This document shows positions 10,401 to 22,755 of a DNA stretch of 64,000 bases, piece after piece. The translations under genes were made by a program, and so were the position numbers. The DNA is from Microvelia longipes. Its lineage: Eukaryota > Arthropoda > Insecta > Hemiptera > Veliidae. A model generated the notes under the pieces. The model was given only the letters and a program-made list of their open reading frames with translations, ran no database searches and had not been told where the DNA came from. Each line of letters opens with the position of its first letter. Within the stretch, counting starts at the first letter, position 1. The stretch covers positions 49,028,378 to 49,092,377 of the forward strand of contig JACMZG010001908.1 in assembly GCA_018340805.1 (NCBI GenBank). The letters are read 5' to 3'.

Positions 10401-12419
10401 GATCCCGTTTGTATGCAGCAACGAGGGTGGACAGTAGGTGGTCGCTGGGTTTAACCTGATTATTCCTGAGTGAGGAACTGAGTGTTGCAAATCCGAAAGG
10501 TGAGAAACATTTTTCGAGCCCTTCTGTTGCCTATTTTTAGTGCTGTTTTGGAAGTGTTGCAGTAAATGTTAAATTTAACTTAATTAAAAAATTTAAAATT
10601 TAAAAATTTAAAATAATTAAAAATTTAAAAAAATTTAAAATTAACTTAAATTTAAATTGTTAAATTACAGTTAATGTTTAAATTTATTGACGTCTGGGGA
10701 GAAGGTACTTCTAATATTATCAGGTTCATATTGAGATAGAGGGTGTGGATTATGAGTAGAGTATCAGGATTTTTCCTGACTTAGTAGACAAGTATTAAGT
10801 ACCATAAAGAGCACTTTGAAACTTATCTACCTGGGATCCTCTTCGATCTATAGATCGGAGGAATACGCCTTCGAATAATCATATTGCAACCTTGGAATAC
10901 GCCATACCGATATCACCCCTTTTTTAATCCTAATGCCTGTTTAGCTCTTTCTTAAGCATTGGTATCCACATTGGATCGATGTTTATACTTGATTGGTTTT
11001 AAGACTGGTTGTCCGATACAGCTATGTTAACTGCCTCTTTTAATTTTTCGATTTATCTTTTTTGTGTCCAATCCATTCAGCGGTAATTTTTCCATGCTCG
11101 TGCTTCTATTTTCGATAAGTTGATCTATTTCCCCACACTTATCCTTTATGTTTTTGAATTATGACATCCAGTGGTCTCATAGATTCTCTGTAGTAGACGT
11201 TTACACCCTTGCATTGTATTACGTAGGTTCTTTTTTATGGTTGATTTAGACTTAAAAATGGTTTTGACTCTATTTTTAATGAGTCAGTATGTTGTCCAGC
11301 CCCGGAGTAAAACACCAGATAGGTGGTTCTCTTACTCTACTCTATGGTTCTAAGATTGAATGTTTCGTAAATTTAAAATAATTCCTGGGCTCCCCGACCC
11401 TGGGCTTGCACACGTTGCTTACGATTTTTGTAATTGAGTTATAGAAGCTTAGTTCAATGTCTGGCAGCTTGTATTTTATTTAAATGTCATTGTCGTGATT
11501 TCTAGCATATTTCCACTGTAGTTATTCCATCTATCCTTTGTCTTAGGTAACGAACTGTTTTGCTTTATTAGTTTAGACATTTTTAACTTAATTATAATTT
11601 TGATACTCTTTTTCTACTCCCTACCCACTCTTTAAAAGAATCAAATAACAATTTTTAATTAATACTAGTTTTATATTAATTTCTATGAATTCGTTCGTTT
11701 AAATTACTTTAGAATTACTTTTAAAATAACTTTTGCTAGTTTCTTTGTTAAGAATTTCTAAAACTTGCCATTTGTACAAAGTTCATTTATTAAATAAGTT
11801 TGTCATCGACTTATGTCAACCATTCTCTTAAATATTCAGTAAGCAAAATAGGATATTAAGTAAGAAAGAGTTAAATATTACAAAGCATTATATTTATTTC
11901 AATACAATTTAACTAATGTTTATAAATTACTTTCTTGTAATAGCTAATTATATACATGAAACTTCCTTTAGAAAATTAAACACCTTCATAAAATTCTTTT
12001 TCTAATAAAATTATTTTCACTAATTATTCAGATTATAAGGGGTTATAGGGAACATTAAAAAAAAACTTTATACAACGTCGTGAACAAAGTTAAGAAAGTT
12101 CATTAATAATAGATGCAGAGTATTGTTCCACTGCTACTCAAAAAAGAAACATAATAATTAATGAATATTTGTTAAACCTACAGGTTGTGAAATAATGAAT
12201 AAATATTTCCGGATAATTTCTGAGGAACAATAAGTTTATCTTTGCAAGGTAAACTATTGGTTTTCAGTAAAACTTGTTCAAAAATTTAATATATGTAAAA
12301 CATAAAGTTTAACTTTTCTTAAGTACTGGAAAAGTATGGTTTTCAACCTAAAAATCCGAAACTAAAATTTTATCAGAAGTATCCGTTTTACGTGTTTATA
12401 AGATATTCTGAGTTTATTC

Positions 12420-12835
12420 TACCATAATATTTGTGTGTCTCTGTGTCTGTAGTGTGCCTAACTCCAATAAAAATTGAACGAACTGTTTTAATACAATTTT
12501 AAAATTATTACCTTTTCTTATTTAACCCTTAGACATGTAGGGAAAGCATTGTGATTGCTATACAAATCCGGAACAAAGGATTTATCTAAGTTATCCGTTT
12601 CAGTTGTTATAGGACTTCCTGAATGGTTTTAACTAATATTTTTGTCTGTATATGTGTATGTAAGTATGTGTTTGAGTATGTGTATTTACATAGCGCTTAA
12701 TGTATTTATGCTAGAGAGTTAGTTGACAATTGTTCAAAAATCAATCATGAGGTGTAATTGTGCTATCCGGAAATTATTTTTTACGAGATTATTCGGCAAT
12801 TACGACTCAGCAAAAATTTATCAAACGCGGTAAAA
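12420..12835 (+). repeat. Repeat family R, 5' part (two partial heads)
   Basis: Two successive pieces each run from a 'GGxAAAGxATTGTG... CGGA.CAAA.GATTTATC...' type start through GT-rich words (TGTATGTAAGTATGTGTTTG) to CTAGAGAGTTA and TTGTTCAAAAATCAATC. They match the heads of the R copies at 22220, 27300 and 51700. Confidence 0.5.
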
Positions 12836-13382
12836 TGTTTCAATTTTTAAGTAAATGTTGGTCAATTTTCTTGAATTTTTTTGCAAATGTTCCCTTTTCA
12901 TCATAGAAGATTTAAAAATTATGCTTTGCTCTTGATTAATCAGTTCTGAACAACATTTTGGGAGCTCATACCAGTTAATGCAGTTGTTAGATCCATTGAA
13001 CTTTGTTCCACTGATACAAGCATGCTTGATCAACCTCCTTTAGAGGCTGATGGGGGGGAGGGTCGAATAAATTTCAGATAAAATTGACTCACATTTCAGT
13101 TTTTAGGCCCTAGTATCACATCATCACGAGTGTAAAAGGTTTCTATCTATGTAAGATGAAGAACTTATGAATCCTTTCTGTCCATATATTCAATTTAAGT
13201 CCGTGATCAGGATTTTAACTCTTACAGAACTTTTGGTTCCTACCTTACGGCCTTTCCTTTTTCTTTAACCTTAATACTTTCTTATCCTGTAGTTGTAACT
13301 TGTAATGTTAATAAAAAATGTAATAAAAACGACGTAAGTAACTTAACATAACCAACCTTTATTCCATATAACTTCCCCACTC

Positions 13383-13447
13383 TCGATCTATATCGATTGT
13401 AATCGATCGAGATATACCGATTAGTGTGATCGATATATATCGATCGA
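13383..13447. promoter_or_regulatory. ATCGAT-rich palindromic cluster
   Basis: Within 65 bp there are four ATCGAT words plus near-matches (CGATC, CCGATTA), including the perfect palindrome GATCGATATATATCGATC. ATCGAT is the core of Onecut-family sites and of the DREF element. It lies about 300 bp before a hig exon. A regulatory role is inference; a decayed palindromic repeat is the alternative. Confidence 0.3.
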
Positions 13448-13742
13448 CTACAATACGTACCTCTTGTTAATGTTATCCTAAGTAAATATAATGAATATGT
13501 ATCTTCAAGTAATAATAATATTGAGAGTGATATGAGATGACTATAGATTTAAGGAAGACCCTAATGACCTGTGACTTTTATGTGATAAAAAAATATAGAG
13601 TTTCATCAACATTGATCAAAGTACTAGGGAGTAACTATGTTTGGCTTTAAAATGTTGATAAAGGTCTTCAAAATGACATAATTTATATGAAAATATCATT
13701 AAACTAGACGTGTAAACTCAAATTTCTTGTTTGCTGTTTCAG

Positions 13743-13952
13743 GTCGGTGGTCGAACCCAGTACCCAAATGTGAGCCAATTAATTGCCCTAAATTAGAAGT
13801 TCAGGATAAAATGTTAATAATGACACCGCATAATTCTACCTATGGTTCCAGAGTGGTGTTTTCGTGTCCTTGGGGTTACAAGCTGAACGGCGTGCCGGGC
13901 ATTGAGTGCCTTATTTCCTCTAACTGGTCCCAAGAGCTACCTAAATGCATAC
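13743..13952 (+). CDS. hig: hig exon: end of CCP1 and all of CCP2
   Basis: A 210-bp exon between TTGCTGTTTCAG and GTAAGT, phase 1 at both ends. It starts with G-R-W-S-N-P-V-P-K-C, the conserved CCP tryptophan and fourth cysteine of domain 1. A complete CCP2 follows: I-N-C (cysteine 1), Y-G-S-R-V-V-F-S-C (cysteine 2), P-W-G-Y-K-L-N-G, I-E-C (cysteine 3), N-W-S-Q-E-L-P-K-C (tryptophan, cysteine 4). Two N-glycosylation sequons (NST, NWS) fit a secreted protein. Spacing between domains is the usual few residues. The frame is intact. Confidence 0.82.
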
Positions 13953-14109
13953 GTAAGTAGACATTGACTTTTACATGCATGCATATATTATATTTGCCAT
14001 TGATTAAATCATTCTTAGCGTGTTATAGTTAAAAGAAAAATTATTCATTTCTATTAGCTGTTCAAAAGATGATTAATTTGTTAGACCAAAACTTACTTAT
14101 TTGATACCT

Positions 14110-14414
14110 ACAATTCAAACATTCTGGCGCGGTGGTCCGCATGTCGGGGGAATTTCCTTTGATAGGTATCCATACTACGTTACGTATCCATATGTACGTT
14201 ATTTTACAATCGTTAGTGATATGTAGGTTGAGGTATTGGTTTGCAAGTATTATTAATATTGATATGCGGGCACAGATTTCCTCTATGAGGCACCACGGCT
14301 CAATGCCGATTTGCGCATGTCAAATAAAATAAGTGTAAATTGTTTAAATGTTTTGTAAAATTGTATTCATAATGTGTAATGTGCAATAAATGGTTATTTA
14401 TTTATTTATTTATT
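14110..14414 (+). mobile_element. Truncated LINE 3' end with (TTTA)n tail
   Basis: A unique-looking 290-bp sequence ends in GTGCAATAAATGG followed by TTATTTATTTATTTATTTATT. A polyadenylation-like AATAAA directly before a short tandem tail is the usual shape of a LINE 3' end. No RT sequence remains. The open frame at 14132-14332 has no family resemblance. Confidence 0.5.
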
Positions 14415-16840
14415 ATGCGGGCACACTAGGCAAATGAAAACTCCATACATTATTGAACCGCTTTAGCTTCTCATGCTCAAAAACTGAATCATAGCTACAA
14501 TTTAGATAGCTTTAAAATTTCAGCATAGAAAACAATAACAGGATGCGGTTACTATTAGAAGCTATGCACATCTCAACTAGATCTAACAACAATAAGATTT
14601 TAACAAACATTATAACGGGCTAATCGAAAATTATTCTAATGTACAATCATTTTAAATCTTCCTCACATCCTAACTGTACGACATATTATTTTTGACAATT
14701 ATTTATTTTGAATTCATTCCTTTTGCTTGTGTAAATTATTTAATTTTGTATAAATAATATTTTAATTATTTATAGTTTTTTCTAATTTTTATTGTTTTTG
14801 TAATTAAATGTTAGAAATGCATTTTGATTTTTGCATATTGCGTTTTCTTGTAAATCTATTATTAGTCGTCGACTAATATTTCTTTGCTTGTAATTAGTTT
14901 TTCTGTTTCCTAAAGTATACCTTTTAGTTTTAGTTAACTGTTTAACTTTCCGTATCCTTTATTTTATTTATTCTAGTAACGCAGTTAAAATGTCGTAACG
15001 GTATAGTAATGATATTATTCATCTTTTAATTTCAATGGCATATCAGCAGGATTAAAAGATAAAGTATTGCTAACTCTATTCTAAATTGATGGGTAATTTT
15101 TTAAAGGTAGATTATTCCTGCAACACATTGTGACTACAGGGAATTAACTTAATCTAGTTTTTTTTGGAAATGAAAGTCCGCGAGGTTAGGAAAATATGAT
15201 TTTGTGTTTAGTTCATTTCTTAGAATTATAAGGCGCGGTCGAATATCCACGGCCTTCTAGAACATTGGATCACCAACAAACTTTTTTTATCATTGATTCC
15301 TATGGGAAATTTTCGAGGCGCGTTAATTTTTTTCAAACTTTTCAGTAATTAGCCGGATTTGTGATAAATGAAATACATACATAACATGAAACGCAGTTAA
15401 TTTTTGTCCATTTTAAAATAAACATTATTCTAAATAGAAGAATATTGTGTCTTTGAAAATACTCAGAAAATACTAAATTATTTCCGTGTGGATTTTCAAA
15501 ACACAACTGACACGTTTTTCCGCAATGTGTTCTTTAACAGAATTTGGTCGTTAGTTTTCAGGCTACATATGCTTACGGTTATGTCAGATAGGGGATCTAC
15601 TTGTGTACCGTCACCCTAAGGGAATACATGGAGTTTTAAGAGCAATGCAATGTTATTGAATACACTTTACTCTGTCGTTATTTGACCCTATGTTGTGCAA
15701 TGTTGACATAATAGAGTAGGGAGGTGATTGAAGATGTAGGTGCTATTCGTGAGGAGACAACAAAATAAGGTACTTTGAATAGTAACAATATACGACGAAA
15801 GAAACAGCGTAAGATAGGGGACTTTAATATGAACAAATTGCAAACTACCTTTAGGGGAAGATGATTGGAGATACATTCGTAAAGCGGATAACAACTCTTA
15901 GATATTCTACGAGAATATGCTACGTGAAAAGGAAAATAGCAACAAAACACTAAACCAGGCATAAAATAGAAGAGTAAAATCGAATGATTATGTGAGGGAA
16001 TGAATAAAAGAAATAGTTTACAAGAGGTAAAAAATGCTTTTTTACTTTTGAACATGTGAGTAAAAAGAAACATAAAGTACAACCTGGGGGTAGAAAAGGC
16101 TGAGATGAAAAAGTAGGGTCAGGGCCGGGAGATGAATGATGCATTCAAGGACCCCGTAATCTAAAGTCAAAAGTAAAAGATATGGTTTGAATCAAGTATC
16201 ACAATGTTTTTAGAACGGACATAAAAAGAAAAATACAAAACTTTCCTTTCTTTAGATTTAGAACATAAAAGAACATGTATAATAACTCGCAGTGATGACT
16301 AAGGGCTTTTTATTTTTTCATTTTGCTAAACTTTAATGTTCTTTTCAATGCCTATGGTTGTAATAAAATTTTTAATCAAATGCTTCTTTTAAAAGTCATT
16401 TAGTTTAATGGGCTGCAATTATTTCTAAAGATTTTCAAATTGAATGCAATTTTAAAATCGTCGTTTAAAAAAAAGGAAAGAATTCTTAACGATTTCTTTT
16501 GTTTTTAAAAATAAAGAATTTAATTATAAAATATTTAGTGACGAATAAATTTTTATGAGGTTATGTTATATACTGTTTTAAATTTATCTATTATTTATGT
16601 TGGATATTAGTCCTAAATATTTATTTTGTGTATTTTAAGTTCATATTTTAGCGCCCTTCTTTAGATCTCTGTGTAGATTGCCCTTTTCTAAAGGTAGTTG
16701 GCAACACTAAAATTAAGTAAAGTAACCTGTTACTTAAAAAGACTTGTTACCTTTTGAACAATGGTGTGCTTGTAAAGTTTTTTTCGGTGTACCTTTTGAC
16801 TCTTTTTAAGTAATGAACTCAGAATTCTTTAAGTTTTCTT
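14415..16840. other. Intron stretch without recognised features
   Basis: AT-rich. Overlapping - strand open frames at 15678-16144 are rich in F/C/S/L with no recognisable motif and overlap each other in different frames, so they are not called as genes. Confidence 0.45.
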
Positions 16841-17290
16841 CTCAATTTAAGTGGCATCGAAGCCTTCTCTAGTCGTGTGACGAAGACTCGACACTCTTAT
16901 GACGAAGTAGTTATTACAACTTACTTCATCATGTATTACTTCGTATCAATTGGTAGTGAGCGAGTTACCAGTGCCGAGTCTAAGGCCGAGAGTTCAATCA
17001 CAGAGGCTAGCTAAGGTTATTGTTTATAGTTTACCTGTAGAAACTATAAACAGGGCCTATAGTCTCTGTATTGAACGAATACGACTATTTATTCTCTAAT
17101 CCCGATCTGTTTATATTAAACATAAACAATCAGGGGTTAGATGACCGGCCTGAAGGAGGCGGCGTTTAGTGACCCCAAACAACGGTGAATAAATACTTGA
17201 TACAGGGACACACACGGGTCACTCTAAGTTTGTGCCCCGAATGTGTTGTACCACTCACGATGCTGTTCGAATCTTGGTAAGTCACCACTC
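16840..17290 (+). other. Higher-complexity block of unknown nature
   Basis: Markedly less AT-rich than its flanks. It contains a hairpin (TTTATAGTTTACCTGTAGAAACTATAAA near 17020-17050, arms of eight bases), repeated TGACGAAG words (near 16881 and 16900) and a GCGGCGTTTAGTGACCCC segment, and ends at a donor-like CTTGGTAAGT near 17275. It could be a solo LTR, the 5' part of a retroelement or an untranslated exon. No terminal repeats were found. Confidence 0.3.
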
Positions 17291-17539
17291 CTTTAAGTCA
17301 TAAGTTTCCTAAGATCATTTAAAGTCTAAGTCATTATTTCGTAACATAAATAATCCTTTAAAAACCAGTCATGTTTTAAATGCAATCGTTAGCCTGCATA
17401 TAAAATTAGTTATGAGTGCTTATAAAGATTATTAAAGTAACAAGTTTATTAATTAATTTAATAATGAATCAAATATAGATATTTACTAGTTAACGCGTTA
17501 TTATTTATTACACCTAAGACACAATATCAATCTCTGTAC

Positions 17540-19240
17540 AAGATTATTATCTCTCGCAAGCGAAGCGAGTCCCTCAAGCAACAAAGATGTGTCCCACGCT
17601 CGCAGCGTTACACTCTATTTATATAAGTGAACTTGGTCTTAAAGATGTCATCGTTCTCTTTTTTGCTGACGACCTTATAATACTAGCTCAATCTCAAGTA
17701 GCTTTAAATCGTATTTTTAAATTACTCTACTTATATTGCACTAAATTCAAATTAGTAGTCAACGAAAAAAAGACAAAAGTTGTAATCTTCCACAAAGGCA
17801 GTATTAATCTGAGCAAATATAAATTTTATTATAACAATAGGGAGATTGAAGTTACAGATAGCTATGTCTACCTTGGAATTCCATTCTCTAGCTCTGGATT
17901 ATTTTACCAGGCGGCTAAAAGTGCTGTCTCCAAGGGTAATTTGGCCATAAGCCGTGTTTTAAGCTGGTCTGCTTCAGCTGGCATTAAAAATTGGCAAGCT
18001 AGGCAACGATTATACACCTCTGTAGTGAATAACACTGTGCTCTATTGTAGTCCAATTTGGGCTCTTAGATATGCTGATGTGATTGAAGCTGTCCAGGTTA
18101 GATATTTTAAAAGACTGTTGCATCTTCCTAGGTCGACTGCTGGATACTATATCAGAAATGAAGTAGGTGTTTCTCACCTATCTCTACTCATTTTTAAACT
18201 CACCCTCAACTGGCTCCATAAAATCACTGAAATGAGTGATGACAGGTTACCTAAGATTGCTTTCCTAAGACTATATAGTCTATCTTCAGATACTAATGCT
18301 CCAGCTAAATATAATTGGGTTCTCAAATTAAACAATATTTTAAATCTATTGGTCATTTAGACACCTGGAATTCTTTAATAAGCCAACCTGTACAATTTAT
18401 CTCTAAAAAAAAGAATTATTACTTAGCTATGAAATCCATTTGAGACAAAATGATCTAAACAAACTTGCATTATCTCATTATGCATATCTTTATAGCTTCC
18501 CTTTGTCTTTGAGCCAAATTTCTACTTATCTCCTACTCAATCTTCCAATTGAGATAGTGCGAATTATCTCTCAACTCAGAGCTGCTAATAATCACGTCTC
18601 CCAAGTTTATTATAAAAACAATTCTTATAAATTCAGTCCCTTGAGTCCCTGTAGTTTATGTAATATTAATGTAAATGAAAATTGTCTCCATTTCCTGACT
18701 GTATGTCCAGCCTTCGATCTTCTAAGAAACGATGTTATTATTGCAATAATTTAAGTTTTCTTCTAGACCCTCTATCTCCAGATGATGCTAGATTACTTTT
18801 TAAGTTTACCATTTCTGCTCTTCAACTTCGAGCTTTCCAATTAGGCGACACATGAAATTATTTAACCTTCATAAGGTCTTCCAGTGATTATTATTGTAAA
18901 CAGTATGTATGCATTTTTCTTCTCTCTTAGTATGCATTTTTCTTTTCTCTTTGTATGCATTTTTCTTTCTCTTTTTAAACTCCCTTATTTTATTATCCCT
19001 TATATGTTTGTACTATTATTATTACTTCTAATTTTTTGTATTTTTTCCATCATTTCTTGTTTTTGTTCTAAAGCATGTACTAAGATATTCTTATATACTG
19101 ATAGGTTAGATATATATAAATAGATTCCTCTTTAGTTGTCATATTGAACTTAATTTCATATACTAATCACTTTACAATTTTTATTTCTTTCTTCTAATGC
19201 TTATTACTGAAATATAAAAAAGTTAAAAAAAATAAATAAA
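17540..19240 (+). mobile_element. 5'-truncated LINE (non-LTR retrotransposon)
   Basis: The element begins within or just before the reverse transcriptase at about 17540 and runs through the coding remains, an AT-rich 3' region and a terminal AAAATAAATAAATA tail at about 19225-19240. Endonuclease and the first RT motifs are missing, the usual result of incomplete reverse transcription. The left edge carries GCAAGCGAAGCGAGTCC, a word of repeat family R, suggesting insertion into an R copy. Confidence 0.6.
17587..18855 (+). pseudogene. LINE reverse transcriptase, truncated and frameshifted
   Basis: The first open part (17587-18360) starts in the RT palm: the catalytic motif F-A-D-D is at 17662-17673, followed by the usual L-V-V-N-E-K-K-T-K block, the thumb motif Y-V-Y-L-G and an SAVSKGNLAI-type segment. 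Matching protein continues in other frames with breaks near 18335 and 18425. The part at 18440-18754 carries the C-terminal zinc-knuckle C-x2-C-x9-H-x4-C (CSLC at 18650, HFLTVC to 18706). After another shift near 18745 the protein runs on to a stop near 18855. The architecture fits the jockey/I/R1 group of LINEs. At least three frameshifts plus the truncation make it inactive. Confidence 0.8.
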
Positions 19241-19379
19241 TACATGAATTTTATAGAAGAAATGATTTTGGTAAAATAATAATAAATATTTTTATCGATT
19301 TTTAATTATCATTTGTTAGTCTATGTGTCAAACTTAAGTTTGTTTTCTTTTTTAAAAAAGTGTTGTAAAATTTAAAAAT

Positions 19380-19575
19380 AAATTTAAAATTAAAAAACTA
19401 AAAAAAAATAATAATTAAATTAATAAATAAATACATAAAATAAGAATATCTTATATAATAAATAGGTCCAAGCTTCTTAACTTATATCATTTGTAAATCT
19501 GCTTAATTGGCAACTCATTTGTATGAGACCAATAGAGTCTCAAACAAATTGTATAAAAAATAAATAAAAAAATAT
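19380..19575 (+). mobile_element. LINE 3' end-like fragment
   Basis: Contains TGAGACCAATAGAGTCTCA, a short hairpin (TGAGAC/GTCTCA), shortly before ATTGTATAAAAAATAAATAA. A terminal hairpin followed by an A-rich tail is the shape of LINE 3' ends. No coding remains. Confidence 0.4.
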
Positions 19576-19589
19576 ATAAGTGACTAGAG

Positions 19590-19920
19590 GCTTTAAACTC
19601 TTGAGTCATGAGCACCGCATGGGGTTGCTCTTGTATGGGGCTTAATTTAAGCTAGTCACCTCAATTTTATCCTCTTTAATGGTCTAATATCTATTAGGTT
19701 CATCCTGTTTGCGAGTTTCTACAGGTAAGTTGTCAGACCCGCTGGCAGACACTCACCCTACTCTTTACCATCTCATCAGGTGCACCGACACCCATCTTTC
19801 CTACGTGCTAGGGCAAACCTAGAAACTCTATCTCTTAATTATGATATATTCTATTTCCTACGTGCTAAGGCAAGACTCAGACCCAGCTATAATTATATCA
19901 GGTACTCTCAGTATTAAAAT
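19590..19920. other. Unidentified repeat-like block
   Basis: TTTCCTACGTGCTAGGGCAA near 19797 recurs with one change near 19855 (TTTCCTACGTGCTAAGGCAA), and CTGGCAGACACTCACCCT, CATCTCATCAGGTGCACCG lie between. More GC-rich than its flanks; probably part of a retroelement, class not recognised. Confidence 0.35.
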
Positions 19921-21009
19921 TAAAAAGCATACAAAACAACTATTTTTTATGTTTATTTATATTTATGATTGTCTCTTATGTTACATTATTCGGACAATAT
20001 AGTCTTACGGTAACTTATTTGTTTCGTTTTTATCCCTATTATAGGTTCTAGTTCATACCACCCCTCTCTATCCAAATACAGTCCTACCTCTCCTTCTCGT
20101 ACCAGCTCTCCCTCAAGATGTCAGTGCTAGTAAAAAGTCACTGATCTCTTAACAATTTATATAAAATATAATTAAATAAATAGTTAAGAAAAAAAAAATA
20201 TTTTAATAAAGAAAGTATTGCATTTTTTGAAGGATAAATGAAATTATTTTTTTACATTTCCTTCTCTTACTATTGTAGATATAAGGAAAATTATTTTGCT
20301 CATCCTAAAAATCTGAGACCGAAATTTCACCTTAGTTATTTATTTTTGATTCGAAACAGAAATTTACTGGGTTAAAAATGTTTATATCTGTGAAAAATAA
20401 ATTATAATGTTAAAATATTTTGTTTCTTTTGCTAGTCAAAGGGAAAAAATAGGATTACAACCCGCATTTTCGTTTTAATTTTCCAGGGATTCCACTAAAT
20501 TACCTTAATGTAAATATCTGTGTGGAATTTACATTCACATGGAAGTCTAAATTGTTTAGTCCGTTAAAATACTCATAAATATTCTTATTACCTAAAATTT
20601 ACTAAGTAGAAATGTTTTTAATAATTATCGTTAGTATTAAATTAATATTTGATATTTAAATAAAACTCGTACGAAAAAGACAAGAAGGGGGAAAGGTTTG
20701 TGAGAAATATGTTTTTAGGCTCTCTTCTATGAATATATTTTTATATATAATTTTGTTTTATTTATGTTCTTAACTCCTATAATAGAAGCGGAGAGATTTC
20801 TAATAAGATCATAGGAGACACACATTTTAATATAATTCTCAGGTTTTAGCACCTACATATCCCAATAATCGAACAAAAAGCCTTTATGTATGATGTACAT
20901 CCACTTGTTTCAGTGAAATAGTTCATTCATATTTGTTTTAACGTCTCATTTAATAATAATTAGCGTTACAGATTTGCAAGCTGATTGAATTTATATGGTG
21001 ATTCAATTG

Positions 21010-21175
21010 GAGGGTTTTTATGAATGAAATCAATTTTTTTGACAGGTTAGGTTATAGTTTGGAATTGATGTCATTGCAGGAATAAATAGTAAATTTTCAA
21101 TGTTGACCGCCTATACCGATTTCTGCAATGACGTCATTCGCTATTCAAAAAAACGTCAGGTTATAATCTCTGCAT
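21010..21175. repeat. Imperfect foldback
   Basis: TTGATGTCATTGCAGGAAT near 21065 is matched in reverse by ATTTCTGCAATGACGTCATT near 21120, and TTTTTGACAGGTTAGGTTATA near 21039 by GACGTCAGGTTATAATC outside it is only partly matched. Arms are diverged. Confidence 0.35.
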
Positions 21176-22219
21176 GCGTTTGGTTTGTTTACATCGAATT
21201 TAATCGCCTCATAAATGTCTAACAGCTTGACAGATTTGAATGAAAGTTAATTTTAGAGTTGAACGAGATCTTAAACAAAGACTGTCAAAAATAACATCTA
21301 AAGGAAAAAAAGATTTAGGTTGATGTCTCAAGGTTTTCGTAAGATAGCTAAAATACAGTGACAGCACGCTTCAAGAGGGTGTCTAGATTCAGTGATTAAG
21401 ATAGAGAGAATAAGGTCAGGCGTGTTAAAGTACGCCTGGAATATATCACTTGACAACAAGGAATTAACAAGAATTTCATTTACATATTGTCACGTCACTT
21501 TCCTAATGCTGACATTTAATAAACCTATTTTATGTTATTCAATTTGTTTAATTTAAAAAGGCATAAGGAATTTTATTTGTTGTAGCAAAAAAACTGGCAT
21601 GAAAATCGGGCGAATTTTCTTTGAGATGCGTGTATATATATTTCATAGATAATTAAGAACCATAGCAATATTTGAAAATCTGCCTTGCATTATTTTCACT
21701 CATTTAGAGCTTATTTTATAATTATTTTTTCATTGAAAATTCCGGAAATTGCATAACAGGTTGCGACGCTACTGTTCGGGTTATAAAGCATACGCCGAAT
21801 TTCTAACCAGGAAATGAAATGTTCTGTTAGAGAGCACGTTTGAACGTTTAAAACTCGCCTGGCTTGCGGATTAGTGAAAGACTCCAACACTTCAAAAACG
21901 AATTTTTATAGCACCAAAAATTAAAAGAAAACCAAAAATTAAAAATGAAATTCTTGTGATAAATCAAGCTTTTAAAAGCTTGATTAACAGATATAAAAGC
22001 TTGATTGGACACTTAAAAAGAATAAACTTGATAAAACTTGACTGACAAGTTTCAAAGCTTGATAAGAAATAATTTTTCTTATCATTTGTGTTATTATTAC
22101 TACTCAAATTCATAACAGTGAAAGTAATAATAAGACAACAATAAGACTTACATAAGACAACCTAAACTATATTTCTGTTTCTACTGCAAGACGTGAAAAG
22201 CTTTTAAATTTTCCTCATT

Positions 22220-22755
22220 GATAATGTAGGTTTATAGGAAATGTATTGTGTTTTCAAAAAAGTTATCTTTGCGTAGTTTTTACATAGTTATCTGTGTGTG
22301 TGTATGCGTGTGGCTTTTATCATCTTAGCTACCAGTGTGTTTATGATAGAGAGTTAACATTTGGTACAGTAATTAATCTTTAGTTCTAGTTGTGCCATCT
22401 AAAAATATTTTTTATGACGTAAGTAATCGGCAATAATGACTTAGCAAAAATGTTAATTTTTATTACAATATGACTTGTATATCTAGGGGTTTCGTTGAAT
22501 CACTCGTGTTAAGTATCATCAAGCAAGGTCACTACCTGGATGCTAGTGGATGCTAATGACTACTAGGAAACAAACGCCTGTTTTTACAGTCTGAGGACAA
22601 GTGATGCGAGTGCGATGGCGTATTGTAAAATAATTTTGATGATTATTTACATTTAAAGGACGAGGCAATACTATTCAGAGGTTGTGAGGATGAGCGAAGC
22701 GAGTCCGATTTGGTTTGGAAACGCTCTGATGTACCTGTACCCGATTTTTTCTCTT
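22220..22755 (+). repeat. Dispersed repeat family R, copy C
   Basis: Head with GT-rich TCTGTGTGTGTGTATGCGTG, the GATAGAGAGTTAA word, then a deleted middle, and the 3' part with GAGGATGAGCGAAGCGAGTCC and the terminal CCCGATTTTTTC. Non-coding. Confidence 0.65.

Larger units (their letters stand above)
7062..13742 (+). other. hig intron, 6.7 kb
   Basis: Runs from GTAAGT to TTGCTGTTTCAG. It holds a copy of repeat family R (about 7245-7845), R fragments near 10215-10400 and 12420-12830, an AAATTTAAA low-complexity tract at about 10560-10680, and an ATCGAT cluster at 13383-13447. Between 7850 and 10210, and between 10850 and 12400, nothing recognisable was seen. Confidence 0.6.

Noticed and set aside
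15678..16144. Three overlapping - strand frames as a membrane protein gene
   Set aside because: They overlap in different frames, show no family resemblance and have no splice or promoter context.
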